Assembly (NCBI RefSeq): GCF_027625475.1
Contig: NZ_CP115174.1
Location: 241,001-305,000 of the forward strand
Reading direction: 5' to 3'
From: Sphingomonas abietis
GTDB taxonomy: Bacteria > Pseudomonadota > Alphaproteobacteria > Sphingomonadales > Sphingomonadaceae
Length of the DNA stretch: 64,000 nt
The notes under the pieces were generated by a model. It did no database searches. It was not told where the DNA came from and saw only the letters and a list, made by a program, of their open reading frames with translations. A program made the translations under genes and the position numbers. Positions 33,102-42,040 of this stretch are shown one piece after another. Each line of letters starts with the position of its first letter. The first letter of the stretch is position 1.

Positions 33102-35951
33102 ATGCGTATCGCAACATCGAGGGGACTGCTGCTGGCCGGCACCATGGTCGGCGGCATGATGATGGGAGCGCCGGGTCGGGCCGCGCAGGCGACCGATGCA
33201 CCTGCCATCGACGCGACCGCGGTGGCCGATCCGGCGCTGGCCAAGCCGGCAGCCGCCGCAGCGCCGTCCGAGTCCGCCAACGCTGCCGTGGTCGGTGCGG
33301 ATGCCATCGTGGTGGTCGGCACGCAGGCAGGCGCCCGCGATCTGCAATTCTCGTCGAACCAGCCGATCGCGGTGCTGTCCGAGGACGATCTGCGCCACAC
33401 CGCCGTCCACAACGTCGCCGAGGCGCTCGGCCTGCTGCCCGGCGTCAACGTGATGAACACCGGCAACAGCTTCATCGGCGGCGTCGACGGCGCATCGCGT
33501 GGCGAGGGCCAATATGTCTCGATCCGCGGCCTCAACGCCGAATATAACGTCAACATGATCAATGGCGTCGAAGTGGCGCAGGGCGAGCCCTATAGCCGCC
33601 AGGTCCAGCTCAGCCTGCTGCCGCCGAGCGGCCTCAACACCATCGTCCTCAACAAATCCTCGACCGCCGCGATGGACGGCGATGCGATCGGCGGCACCGT
33701 CGATTTCCGCACGCCCAACGCCTTCGACTATCACCAGCCTTTCTATGCGAGCGTCACCGCGACCGGCCGGCTGGAATCGCGCGCCCGCGATTATGGCGAC
33801 AGCGGCCTCGGCGGCGGGGCGGCAGCGGAACTGGCCAAGCGTTTCGGCGGCGACGGCCAGTTCGGCGTCTATGTCAGCGGCTATTATGACGAGCGTCACT
33901 ATGCCAACAGCGAATTGCGCGGCGCGGTTTCGGCATTGAACGACGGCGGCTGGGGCTATCTGGTCGAAGACGCCAACGGCAACAGCTATCCCGGCATCGA
34001 CCCTGAGAAGAATGCCACCCAGACCGGCATCGACGTCGGCATCTCGGATGGCTCCAGCAAGCGCTACGGCGGCAACATCTCGCTCGACTGGCACCCGGAC
34101 GACGACACCAAAATCTATCTGCGCGGCACCTATGCCCGCGACAAGACCCAGCAGAATTCGACGCTCAGCCAATATAGCAGCTCGGGCAAGAGCTATGACC
34201 AGATCGCCGGCACCGATCGCTATGCGCTGGATGTCACCGGCATCTCGACCCGCCTCTATTATGAGACCAACCCGGAAGACGACGAGCTCGATACCGCGTC
34301 GTTCGGCGGCAGCAAGAAGATCGGCCAGTGGACGATCGCGCCCGAGGCCTTCTTCAGCTATGGGCGCAACTCGCGGCCGAACCACATCGAGGCCTCGGCC
34401 CGCGTCAACCAGCAGGACGATTATAACAACGGCCAGCTCGAGCCGCTGGGCGGCCTGTCGATCGGCTACACCAACAATTTCCCGCAGCCGCTCTACACCT
34501 CCGCCATCTACGACGATCTCAACGATGCCGGCAGCCGCCTGCTCGCCCGCCGTGCCGGCGAGGTGACGGACAGCGAGAGCAGCCAGACCAAATATGGCGG
34601 CCGCCTCGATCTGAGCCGGGATTTCTCGGATGTCAGCAGCATCCTCCAGTCGATCTCCTTCGGCGGCAAGATCAGTACCAGCTCACGTCACGTCACCAGC
34701 CGGGACTGGACCAATGATCAATTCGCGAACCTGCTGGGCCATGGCGGAGAAACCTGGGACTCGCTTGGTCTGACCGACGGCAGCTACGCCCATGTCTTCC
34801 CCGGCCAGTATGAATGGTCGATCCCCAAGATCGACAAGCAGAAATTGTTCGATTATTATAATCAGTACAAGACCGATGCCAGCCTGGACACCTGCGGCAG
34901 CCTGGCCATCAACAACTATAATTGCGATACGCAGCGCGGCTCGGAGACCGTCTATGCCGGATATGCCTCGGCCGACCTCCAGATCGGGGACGTGCAGGTC
35001 ATTCCCGGCATCCGTTTCGAACATACCGACATCCACAATGTCTATTGGGTGATGAACGCGGATGCGTCCGGCGAACTGCCGGGTGCGTTCCAGTCGAACG
35101 ACACCCATTACAACGCGCTGCTGCCCAGCCTGTTCGTCAATTACCGGCCGTCCTCGACGCTCGTCACGCGCGCCGACATCTGGACCTCCTATACGCGCCC
35201 GTCCTTCTTCCAGCTCGGCGGCGGTGCCAGCGAGAGCGTGGGGGACGACGGCAACGTCACCATCACGCAGGGCAATCCCAACCTGAAGCCGATCCGTGCG
35301 ATCAACACCGATATCTCGGGCGAGTGGAAATTTGCGCGCGCCGGCTATGCGATGCTCGGCGCCTATTACAAGCATCTCGACAATTACCTCTATGATGCGG
35401 GCGCCGGCCGGGAAAATTCGGCGAGCAGCGCCGGCGCGAACAACGTGTTCATCAACACGCCCGAAAATGGCGGCAGCGGCCATGTCGTCGGTCTCGAAAT
35501 GCAGTTCCGTAAGCAGTTCGTGGAGCTGCCCGGCCTGCTCGGCGGCCTGGGCGTCAATATCGATTTCACGCGCCAGTGGACGCGGGTGAACACCGGAACG
35601 CTCGGCGACAAGCCGATCCAAAACGCGCCGAACATCCTCTCCAATGCCCAGATCTTCTACGAGAAGGGCGGCTTCTCGTTCGACATGATCTATCATTATC
35701 GCGGCAGCTATGTGGAGAGCTACGACTATCTCGGCCAGTCGAGCTGGGACGATCGGTGGGTGCGGCCGACGACGAGCGTCGATCTGCATGTCGGCTATGA
35801 TTTCGGCCATGGCCTGAAGGCGGACCTGTCGATCGCCAACCTGTTCGACAACTACACCTATTGGGCGCATGTCGGGAAGAACTCGCTGGCGATCTCCGAT
35901 GTGGTGGATTCCGGCCGCACCGGCCTGATGACGGTCAAATACAGCTTCTGA
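33102..35951 (+). CDS. TonB-dependent receptor, paralogue of the STN receptor
   Basis: A 949-residue outer-membrane receptor. The signal sequence (GLLLAGTMVGGMMMGAPGRAA) and an Ala-rich linker lead to the TonB box AIVVVGTQ. The plug contains VAEALGLLPGVNVM, RGEGQYVSIRGLNAEYNVNMING and AMDGDAIGGTVDFRTPNAF. The barrel ends SGRTGLMTVKYSF. It lacks an STN domain. Corresponding blocks in the receptor at 28389-31409 (RGLNGGYIETRIDG, NGGSANITGLEF, DDWVRPSRRLDLSIAYAF) show common descent. ATG 33102 follows an AGGGAC ribosome site. It is followed by an acid phosphatase gene, which hints at a phosphate ester as cargo; this is inferred. Confidence 0.92.
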   Translation: MRIATSRGLLLAGTMVGGMMMGAPGRAAQATDAPAIDATAVADPALAKPAAAAAPSESANAAVVGADAIVVVGTQAGARDLQFSSNQPIAVLSEDDLRHTAVHNVAEALGLLPGVNVMNTGNSFIGGVDGASRGEGQYVSIRGLNAEYNVNMINGVEVAQGEPYSRQVQLSLLPPSGLNTIVLNKSSTAAMDGDAIGGTVDFRTPNAFDYHQPFYASVTATGRLESRARDYGDSGLGGGAAAELAKRFGGDGQFGVYVSGYYDERHYANSELRGAVSALNDGGWGYLVEDANGNSYPGIDPEKNATQTGIDVGISDGSSKRYGGNISLDWHPDDDTKIYLRGTYARDKTQQNSTLSQYSSSGKSYDQIAGTDRYALDVTGISTRLYYETNPEDDELDTASFGGSKKIGQWTIAPEAFFSYGRNSRPNHIEASARVNQQDDYNNGQLEPLGGLSIGYTNNFPQPLYTSAIYDDLNDAGSRLLARRAGEVTDSESSQTKYGGRLDLSRDFSDVSSILQSISFGGKISTSSRHVTSRDWTNDQFANLLGHGGETWDSLGLTDGSYAHVFPGQYEWSIPKIDKQKLFDYYNQYKTDASLDTCGSLAINNYNCDTQRGSETVYAGYASADLQIGDVQVIPGIRFEHTDIHNVYWVMNADASGELPGAFQSNDTHYNALLPSLFVNYRPSSTLVTRADIWTSYTRPSFFQLGGGASESVGDDGNVTITQGNPNLKPIRAINTDISGEWKFARAGYAMLGAYYKHLDNYLYDAGAGRENSASSAGANNVFINTPENGGSGHVVGLEMQFRKQFVELPGLLGGLGVNIDFTRQWTRVNTGTLGDKPIQNAPNILSNAQIFYEKGGFSFDMIYHYRGSYVESYDYLGQSSWDDRWVRPTTSVDLHVGYDFGHGLKADLSIANLFDNYTYWAHVGKNSLAISDVVDSGRTGLMTVKYSF

Positions 35952-36018
35952 ACCCATGAGCGCGGCAGTCCGGGCGGGCTGCCGCGCGCTTTGTCTCGAA
36001 ATCGGGAAAGGATGGCCG

Positions 36019-37230
36019 ATGCGCCTCTGGCTTGGCGGGCTGTCGATGCTCATGGCGTTGGCGGCCGGGATATCGGCCACCGCTGCCGAACCTCGCTATC
36101 GGGTGGACCGCGTCGTGATGCTGATCCGGCACGGTGTCCGCGCGCCGCTGGATGGCGAGGCGGCGGCGGCGAAGCTGGCATCGCGGCCCTTCCCGCGATG
36201 GTCGACCCGGCAGGGCTTTCTCACGCCCCATGGTGCGGCCGCGCTGCGGTTGATCGGCGCCTATGACCGAAGCCGGCTGATCGGGCAGGGCATCCTTGCC
36301 AAGACCGGCTGCCCCGCCGGCGGCTCGGTGTCGATCTGGGCCAACACCACCGAACGGACGATCGCGAGCGGCCATGCCCTGGCGGACGGGCTGGCGCCCG
36401 GCTGCGGGCTGCCGGTTCGCCATCGCCCCGACGGGCAGATGGATCCGCTGTTCGATGCCATCGAATCCGGCCAGGTGCCGCTGGATGCACCGCGCGCGGT
36501 CCTATCGATCAACCGCGAGTTGCAGGATGGCCGGGCATTGATGCGCGGCCAGCGGCCGGCCTTCGCCACCATGGCGCATATCCTCGGATGCGACCGAGGC
36601 CCGCGCCCGTGCCGGCTGGCGGCGATGCCGAACCGGATCGAGGTCGGCCCCGATGGCAAGGGCATCCGGCTCGGTGGCCCGATCAATCTGGCCTCGGGCA
36701 CGGCGCAGGTGTTCCTGATGCAATATGCCGAGGGTTTGCCGATGGCCGAGGTCGGGTGGGGGCGGGCGACGGCGCCGCGCATCGCGCAGATATCCAGCCT
36801 CCACGCCAAAATGTTCGATGTCTATGCGCGCTCGCATGCCATGGCGCCCCGGGTGGGCGGCCTGCTCGCCCGCCGGATATGCGCGGCACTCGCGGCGCCG
36901 ACCGGCCCGAAGCTGACTGTCTTTGTGGGGCACGACAATAATATCGCGGCCGTCACGGCGCTGCTCGGGGTGGATTTCAGGATTGCGGGTTATGGCGCGA
37001 ACGATCCGCCGCCCGGCGGGGCCGTGGTGTTCGAGCGGTTGCGGGACGTCGCGACCGGCCGGCATTCCGTGAGACTGGTGTATATCGCGCAGACCCCCGA
37101 CCAGATGCGCCGTCTCACCCGTTTCGGCGCACAGGCGCGACCGGTGCTTCTGACGCTGCACATGCGCGCCTGCAAAAGCGATATTTGCGACCTGCGGAGG
37201 GCGGGGGCGGCTCTGCAGTCGTCGATGTGA
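36019..37230 (+). CDS. Periplasmic histidine acid phosphatase (phytase/AppA type)
   Basis: A 403-residue exported phosphatase. Signal peptide: RLWLGGLSMLMALAAGISATAAEP. The catalytic motif MLIRHGVRAP (RHGxRxP) near residues 32-41 supplies the nucleophilic His, and GHDNNIA supplies the HD proton donor. The later segment NDPPPGGAVVFERLRD and the tail LLTLHMRACKSDICDL resemble E. coli AppA and Agp, including late cysteines. Such enzymes release phosphate from phytate, glucose 1-phosphate or other monoesters in the periplasm. It follows the TonB receptor by 67 bases on the same strand, likely one transcript. The substrate cannot be fixed by sequence. Confidence 0.9.
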   Translation: MRLWLGGLSMLMALAAGISATAAEPRYRVDRVVMLIRHGVRAPLDGEAAAAKLASRPFPRWSTRQGFLTPHGAAALRLIGAYDRSRLIGQGILAKTGCPAGGSVSIWANTTERTIASGHALADGLAPGCGLPVRHRPDGQMDPLFDAIESGQVPLDAPRAVLSINRELQDGRALMRGQRPAFATMAHILGCDRGPRPCRLAAMPNRIEVGPDGKGIRLGGPINLASGTAQVFLMQYAEGLPMAEVGWGRATAPRIAQISSLHAKMFDVYARSHAMAPRVGGLLARRICAALAAPTGPKLTVFVGHDNNIAAVTALLGVDFRIAGYGANDPPPGGAVVFERLRDVATGRHSVRLVYIAQTPDQMRRLTRFGAQARPVLLTLHMRACKSDICDLRRAGAALQSSM

Positions 37231-37352
37231 CTGCGCACCCGCGGGCGGCGGTGCCGCGTCGGACAGGGCAGGGTTCGCGAACGCCCCCTGCAGCGGGGAA
37301 GGGTGTCTTATCGGGGGTTGCGGATGCGCTGGGCGTGCAACACACAAGTGCC

Positions 37353-38690
37353 ATGAAACATCTGCTCCCCGCCCTCCTTCTCGCCGCATCGGGCGCCGTC
37401 GCGGCGTCTGCGGCCACGCCGGTGCCCGCGCCGGACCCCGTGGCGCTCCGCGCCACGGTCGCCCGGCTGGTCGATTTCGGGACGCGGCATACGCTGTCCA
37501 CGACGACCGACCCGGTTCGCGGGGTCGGCGCTGCCCGCCGCTGGATTGCCGGGCGTTTTGCGGAGATCGGCCAGGGCTGTGGCGATTGCCTGGCGATCGA
37601 GACGGTGGGCACCGACACCGCCGGCCCGCGCGCGCCTGCCGGCGTCCGCGTGGAGGATGTGATCGCGGTGCAGAAAGGCACCGGCGATCCCGACCGCGTC
37701 GTGATCGTGCAGGCGCATATCGACAGTCGCGTCAACGATGTGATGGATGCCGTCACCGATGCGCCCGGCGCCAATGATGATGCTTCGGGCGTGGCGTTGG
37801 TGATGGAATCCGCCCGCTTGCTGTCCCGCCAGCATTTTGCCGGGACGATCGTCTATGCGGTGCTGACCGGCGAGGAGCAGGGGTTGTGGGGCGGCAAGCT
37901 GCTGGCGGACACCGCCAAGGCACGCGGCTGGAAGGTCGCGGCGGTGCTCAACAACGATATCGTCGGCAACACCCACGGCATCGGCGGCGAGCATGTCGAT
38001 GATCGGGTCCGGGTGTTCAGCGAAGGCGTCGAGGCGGCGGCCGACGAGGCCGGCGTCAAGCGGCAGCGCGCGATCGGCGGCGAAGACGATTCCCCCTCGC
38101 GCGCGCTGGCGAAAGCGATCGTGCGCCTGGGCGATACCCATAAGGAGATCGGGCTGGACGTGATCGCGATCCGCCGCCCCGATCGTTTCCAGCGGGGCGG
38201 CGATCACATGCCCTTTCTGGAGGCGGGCTATCCGGCGGTGCGGTTCACCGAAGCGACCGAGAATTATGATCGCCAGCATCAGACCGTCCGTTCCGAAAAC
38301 GGCCGCCAATATGGCGACACGATCGCCTTCGTGGATTTCCCCTATCTGGCGCGGGTGACGGCGCTCAATATTGCCGCGCTGCGCGAACTGGCGAGTGCGC
38401 CGGCGGCCCCGGCCGGGGTTTCGATCGCGGGCGCGCTCAGCGATGATACCCATGTCGCCTGGCAGGCGGTGCCCGGCGCCGCGGGATACCGCATTCGCTG
38501 GCGCCGCGCCGACGGCTTCGCCTGGACCGACTATCGCGACGTCGCGGCCTCCGCCACATCGCTCGATCTCGCCCACATCAACATCGACGACCATTTCTTC
38601 GGCGTATCGGCGCTCGCTCCCGCCGGCGCGGAGAGCCTCGTGACCTTCGCCGGAGTGCCACCACGTCCGGCCCCGCCAGCCGCCAAGTGA
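37353..38690 (+). CDS. Exported M28-family zinc aminopeptidase
   Basis: A 445-residue secreted peptidase with signal peptide KHLLPALLLAASGAVAASAA. The five zinc ligands of family M28 are visible in order: His in VQAHIDSR, Asp in GANDDASG, Glu in TGEEQGLWG, Asp in VLNNDIVGN and His in GGDHMPFLEAG. The catalytic Glu precedes the metal-binding one. A C-terminal region of about 90 residues (IRWRRADGFAWTDYRDV) looks like a fibronectin III-type domain. No strong ribosome site precedes ATG 37353. It lies 122 bases after the phosphatase stop and may share its transcript. Confidence 0.88.
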   Translation: MKHLLPALLLAASGAVAASAATPVPAPDPVALRATVARLVDFGTRHTLSTTTDPVRGVGAARRWIAGRFAEIGQGCGDCLAIETVGTDTAGPRAPAGVRVEDVIAVQKGTGDPDRVVIVQAHIDSRVNDVMDAVTDAPGANDDASGVALVMESARLLSRQHFAGTIVYAVLTGEEQGLWGGKLLADTAKARGWKVAAVLNNDIVGNTHGIGGEHVDDRVRVFSEGVEAAADEAGVKRQRAIGGEDDSPSRALAKAIVRLGDTHKEIGLDVIAIRRPDRFQRGGDHMPFLEAGYPAVRFTEATENYDRQHQTVRSENGRQYGDTIAFVDFPYLARVTALNIAALRELASAPAAPAGVSIAGALSDDTHVAWQAVPGAAGYRIRWRRADGFAWTDYRDVAASATSLDLAHINIDDHFFGVSALAPAGAESLVTFAGVPPRPAPPAAK

Positions 38691-38695
38691 AAGCG

Positions 38696-38715
38696 ACCGG
38701 GACGGGGCGCCCGGT
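38696..38715 (+). terminator. Hairpin after the M28 peptidase gene
   Basis: ACCGGG (38696-38701) pairs with CCCGGT (38710-38715) across an eight-base loop, six bases after the stop. There is no T run. A second hairpin, CTGCC to GGCAG, lies at 38762-38781. Confidence 0.4.
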
Positions 38716-38930
38716 TCCTGATCGCCCGCCGGCCATCCGGAAATATCGTATATAGTAGACACTGCCTGATCTTCGCGGCAGGATGGCGGTTCGAAGCGAG
38801 GAAGAGTGCCGCTGATGACATTGACCGCCGGCTCTCCCGTGGCAATCGCATGGTGGGCTCGCGGTCGATCGGACGCGACGGCAGCACCGCTCCTCGCCGA
38901 CGATGCTTTTGTCCAAGGAATCCTCTTCGC

Positions 38931-40508
38931 ATGAACCGCACCCGCGCCATGATCGCAGCCCTCGGCCTTCTCGCCAGCACGGCGGTGGCTGCGGCGACGC
39001 CGTCTCCGATGCCGAAAATCGAGGGCGGCAACGGCCATTACCGGCTGGATGTCGATGGCCGCCCCTTCTTCGTGCTGGCGGCGCAGATGCATAATTCGAG
39101 CGCCTGGCCGGCCGCGCTGCCGACCTTCTGGAAGGTGGCCGAGCAACTGCACGTCAACACGGTGCAGGCCCCGGTCTATTGGGAGACGATGGAGCCGAGC
39201 CCCGACCAGTTCGATTTCTCGGCGGTCGATGCGCTGATCGACGGCGCGCGTGCGCACCATGTCCGGCTTGCTTTGCTCTGGTTCGGCACATGGAAGAACG
39301 GGGCCGGCCATTATGTGCCGCTCTGGATGAAGCGCGACACGACGACCTATCCGCGCCTGGAGGATGCCGACCATCACCAGCTCGATGGCATGTCGCCCTT
39401 CGGGATGGCGACGATGGCGCGGGACAGGGCGGCATTCGGCGCCCTGATGGCGCATCTGAAGTCCGTCGACGGCGATCGGCATACCGTCATCCTCGTGCAG
39501 GTCGAGAATGAGCCCGGCCTGATCGGCACCGCCCGCGATCACAGCCCTGCCGCCGACGCCGCCTTCGCCGCGCCGGTGCCCGCCGATGTGCTCAAGGCCA
39601 GCGGGCATGATGCGCCCGGCAGCTGGGATAAGGTGTTCGGCGCCACTGCCCCCGAAGCGTTCAGCGCCTGGGCCGTCTCGCGCTACATCAACACCGTGGC
39701 GGAGGCCGGCAAGGCGACTTACGGCCTGCCGCTCTACGTCAATGCCTGGATGCGCTATCGCGGGCTGACCCAGCCGGGCGCCGAATATCCGAGCGGTGGC
39801 GCCACCGCCAATGTGCTGGATATCTGGAAGAGCCAGAGCCCGGCGATCAATGTCATCGGTACGGACAGCTACACGGGCAATCTCGCCGAATTCCACGCCG
39901 GAGTCCTCCCCTATCAGCGGCCGGACAATGCCCCCTGGCTGTCCGAAAGCGGCGTCACCCTGGCATCGACGCGGTGGACCTATGATCTGCTGGCCCGCGG
40001 CGGCATCGGCGCATCGGTCTTCGGGATCGACGACGACACCCATGACGCCGCGCTGGCTGCGCATGGTGCGGACAATGCGATGCTGTCGCCGTTGCTGCCG
40101 GTGCTGGTCGAACGCGCCGCGCAGGGCGATGTCGCGGCCTTGTTGCAGGAACCGGGCATCCCCTCGCCGACCCATGATTTCGGGGGCTGGCGCGTCCGTG
40201 GCAGCTTCGGCGCGCATTGGGGGCAGGGCGATCCCTCCTCGGCGCCGGTGGACGCGGACGGCGCCGGGCGGGCGGTGGTCGCGAGGCTCGACGCCACCCA
40301 TTTCCTGGTGGCGGGGCGCGACATCCGCGTGAGCTTCCTGCCTGCCGGCAGCGGCACCACGCTACAGGAAGTCGAACGGGTCGAGGAAGGCACGTTCGAC
40401 GCCCAGCAGAATTGGCACGCCAGCCGTATCTGGAATGGCGACGAGACGGATTATGGGCTGAACCTGCCCAGTTCGGGGGCGGTGTTGCGGGTACAGGTCA
40501 CCCCGTAA
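38931..40508 (+). CDS. Exported GH35-type beta-galactosidase-like glycosidase
   Basis: A 525-residue exported glycosidase. Signal peptide: NRTRAMIAALGLLASTAVAAA. The clan-A barrel shows HVNTVQAPVYWETMEPSPDQFDFS, then VILVQVENEPGLIG, with the putative acid/base Glu in VENE, and NAPWLSESGV, with the putative nucleophile Glu. The C-terminal region (RVRGSFGAHWGQGDPSSAP, ATHFLVAGRDIRVSFLPA) matches the beta-domain often annotated DUF5597 in GH35 proteins. It probably removes terminal beta-galactosyl or similar residues from plant oligosaccharides. The best ribosome site, AAGGA, is 12 bases from ATG 38931. It ends in a GC hairpin. Confidence 0.88.
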   Translation: MNRTRAMIAALGLLASTAVAAATPSPMPKIEGGNGHYRLDVDGRPFFVLAAQMHNSSAWPAALPTFWKVAEQLHVNTVQAPVYWETMEPSPDQFDFSAVDALIDGARAHHVRLALLWFGTWKNGAGHYVPLWMKRDTTTYPRLEDADHHQLDGMSPFGMATMARDRAAFGALMAHLKSVDGDRHTVILVQVENEPGLIGTARDHSPAADAAFAAPVPADVLKASGHDAPGSWDKVFGATAPEAFSAWAVSRYINTVAEAGKATYGLPLYVNAWMRYRGLTQPGAEYPSGGATANVLDIWKSQSPAINVIGTDSYTGNLAEFHAGVLPYQRPDNAPWLSESGVTLASTRWTYDLLARGGIGASVFGIDDDTHDAALAAHGADNAMLSPLLPVLVERAAQGDVAALLQEPGIPSPTHDFGGWRVRGSFGAHWGQGDPSSAPVDADGAGRAVVARLDATHFLVAGRDIRVSFLPAGSGTTLQEVERVEEGTFDAQQNWHASRIWNGDETDYGLNLPSSGAVLRVQVTP

Positions 40509-40520
40509 CGGTTGCGGCGC

Positions 40521-40539
40521 GGGCGGGCGGGGCCCGCCC
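40521..40539 (+). terminator. GC-rich hairpin after the GH35 gene
   Basis: GGGCGGG (40521-40527) pairs with CCCGCCC (40533-40539) around a five-base loop, 12 bases after the stop. A run of seven T appears about 20 bases further on. It separates the GH35 gene from the OmpW gene. Confidence 0.5.
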
Positions 40540-40780
40540 CCCTGATGGCCGTCTATCTGTTTTTTCGCGGCAGGATCCCTCGCTACGGCGACCCATCGGG
40601 TGCGATCGGCACGGATTTCGTCCGCATGGGGTGGGCGGGACGGCCGGGCGCCCACGGTCGCGACTGCCGGGCTGCCGGCAAGCAGGAGAAAAATCCGGTC
40701 GCCGACGCAGTTTTGCGCGCCGTCAATTTCAACACCGCCGGGTAAATCTAGCGAGTCTCCGTTACGCAATGGAGATTCTC

Positions 40781-41470
40781 ATGAACAAAGCTTTGCTTGC
40801 CGCGCTCGGCATCGCCATCGGCGCGATGACTGCCCCCGCCTACGCCCAGACCGAAGGCCAGGCCCCGACCCGGTCGAGCGACGACTTCCAGCACTGGATC
40901 GTTCGTCTCCGCGCGATCCGCGTCACGCCGACGGAACATACCGGCCCGATCGAACCAACGTTCCCCACCGCGAATACCGCGGTCAGCAACAGCTGGGCGC
41001 CCGAGCTCGATTTCACCTACATGGCGACCAAGCATATCGGCGCCGAACTGATCCTCGGCACCACCAAGCATGACGTCTCCGGGCGCGGCTCGCTCGACAG
41101 CCTCGGCAAGGCCGGCCACACCTGGGTTCTCCCGCCGACGCTGACCCTGCAATATCACTTCCTGCCCGACGGCCATATCCGGCCCTATGTAGGCGTCGGC
41201 GTGAACTACACGATCTTCTATTCCGAAAAGGCCAGCGACGGGCTTCAGGCGGCGATCGGCAAGACCAAGTTCGGCATGAGCGACAGCGTCGGCTACGCGC
41301 TTCAGGCCGGTGTCGATGTCGATATCACGCGGCGCGTCTTCGTGAACTTCGATCTCAAATATCTCGATATCGACAGCACCGCGAAGCTCACCACCGGTTC
41401 GCTCGTCAATCGCGAGCATGTCCGCCTGGATCCGCTGGTCCCGGGTGTCGGCATCGGTATGCGCTTTTGA
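40781..41470 (+). CDS. OmpW-family outer-membrane protein
   Basis: A 229-residue outer-membrane beta-barrel. Signal peptide: NKALLAALGIAIGAMTAPAYAQ. OmpW family landmarks are the start of the mature protein (HWIVRLRAIRVTP), ELDFTYMATKHIGAELILGTTKHDV, LPPTLTLQYHFLPDGHIRPYVGVGVNYTIFY, and the terminal PLVPGVGIGMRF, ending in Phe. Such eight-stranded barrels carry small hydrophobic compounds and often respond to oxygen or oxidative stress. ATG 40781 has GGAG six bases upstream. It precedes a helical protein and an FNR-type regulator, so oxygen control is plausible but unshown. Confidence 0.92.
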   Translation: MNKALLAALGIAIGAMTAPAYAQTEGQAPTRSSDDFQHWIVRLRAIRVTPTEHTGPIEPTFPTANTAVSNSWAPELDFTYMATKHIGAELILGTTKHDVSGRGSLDSLGKAGHTWVLPPTLTLQYHFLPDGHIRPYVGVGVNYTIFYSEKASDGLQAAIGKTKFGMSDSVGYALQAGVDVDITRRVFVNFDLKYLDIDSTAKLTTGSLVNREHVRLDPLVPGVGIGMRF

Positions 41471-41484
41471 CGGAGACCAGCGCG

Positions 41485-41997
41485 ATGCGCCGCCTCGGCA
41501 ACGGCAGATGGCACATGATCGATGAGATCGATCTCGTCGCCCTGATCGCCGATCATACCGAACTCGGGCGGCTCTGCGCCGAGCTGGAGGGGGTGGCGGA
41601 TGCCTTGCCATCCCTTCCGGCAGCGGACGAGACGCTTCGGCTGCGCACCGAGCTGGAATATCGCCTGCCCCTGCACGAGGCGCGGGAGCGCGCGCTGCTG
41701 CACAGCCTCTTCGATCGCTCGGCGCTCTATCTGCTGGAGGCCAAGACGATGGATCATATCCGCTATCGGGGCGCCTCCCGCGTGGTCGAAGCGCAGGATC
41801 TCGCGGCCATGTTCGGGCCGGACATGGCCGCGTCCGCGATCGGGATGCTGGGATATATGCTGCGCGGCTTTTTCGATGGCTGCCGCGCCGACATGGCGTT
41901 CGTGGAGCTGGCCATCCTGCATTTCTCCGCGAGCCGGCTGACGCCCGCGGCCCGGGCCTTGTTGCATGGCAGCCTGATGCAGCATTGCCGGCCCTGA
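41485..41997 (+). CDS. Uncharacterised helical protein, weakly hemerythrin-like
   Basis: A 170-residue, probably all-helical, soluble protein that I do not recognise firmly. Histidine and glutamate spacing recalls hemerythrin HHE domains: DHTELGRLC near the N-terminus, LPLHEARERALLH (HxxxE), MDHIRYR, and AILHFSASRLTPAARALLH near the C-terminus. ATG 41485 has GGAG upstream; TTG 41467 is in frame and overlaps the OmpW gene stop. It lies 14 bases after ompW and converges on the FNR-type regulator gene. A role in oxygen or nitric oxide handling would suit the location but is speculative. Confidence 0.6.
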   Translation: MRRLGNGRWHMIDEIDLVALIADHTELGRLCAELEGVADALPSLPAADETLRLRTELEYRLPLHEARERALLHSLFDRSALYLLEAKTMDHIRYRGASRVVEAQDLAAMFGPDMAASAIGMLGYMLRGFFDGCRADMAFVELAILHFSASRLTPAARALLHGSLMQHCRP

Positions 41998-42040
41998 CGA
42001 CCGGACGGCTCCGGACGGCACCGGTTGGCAACGGCCCCGT

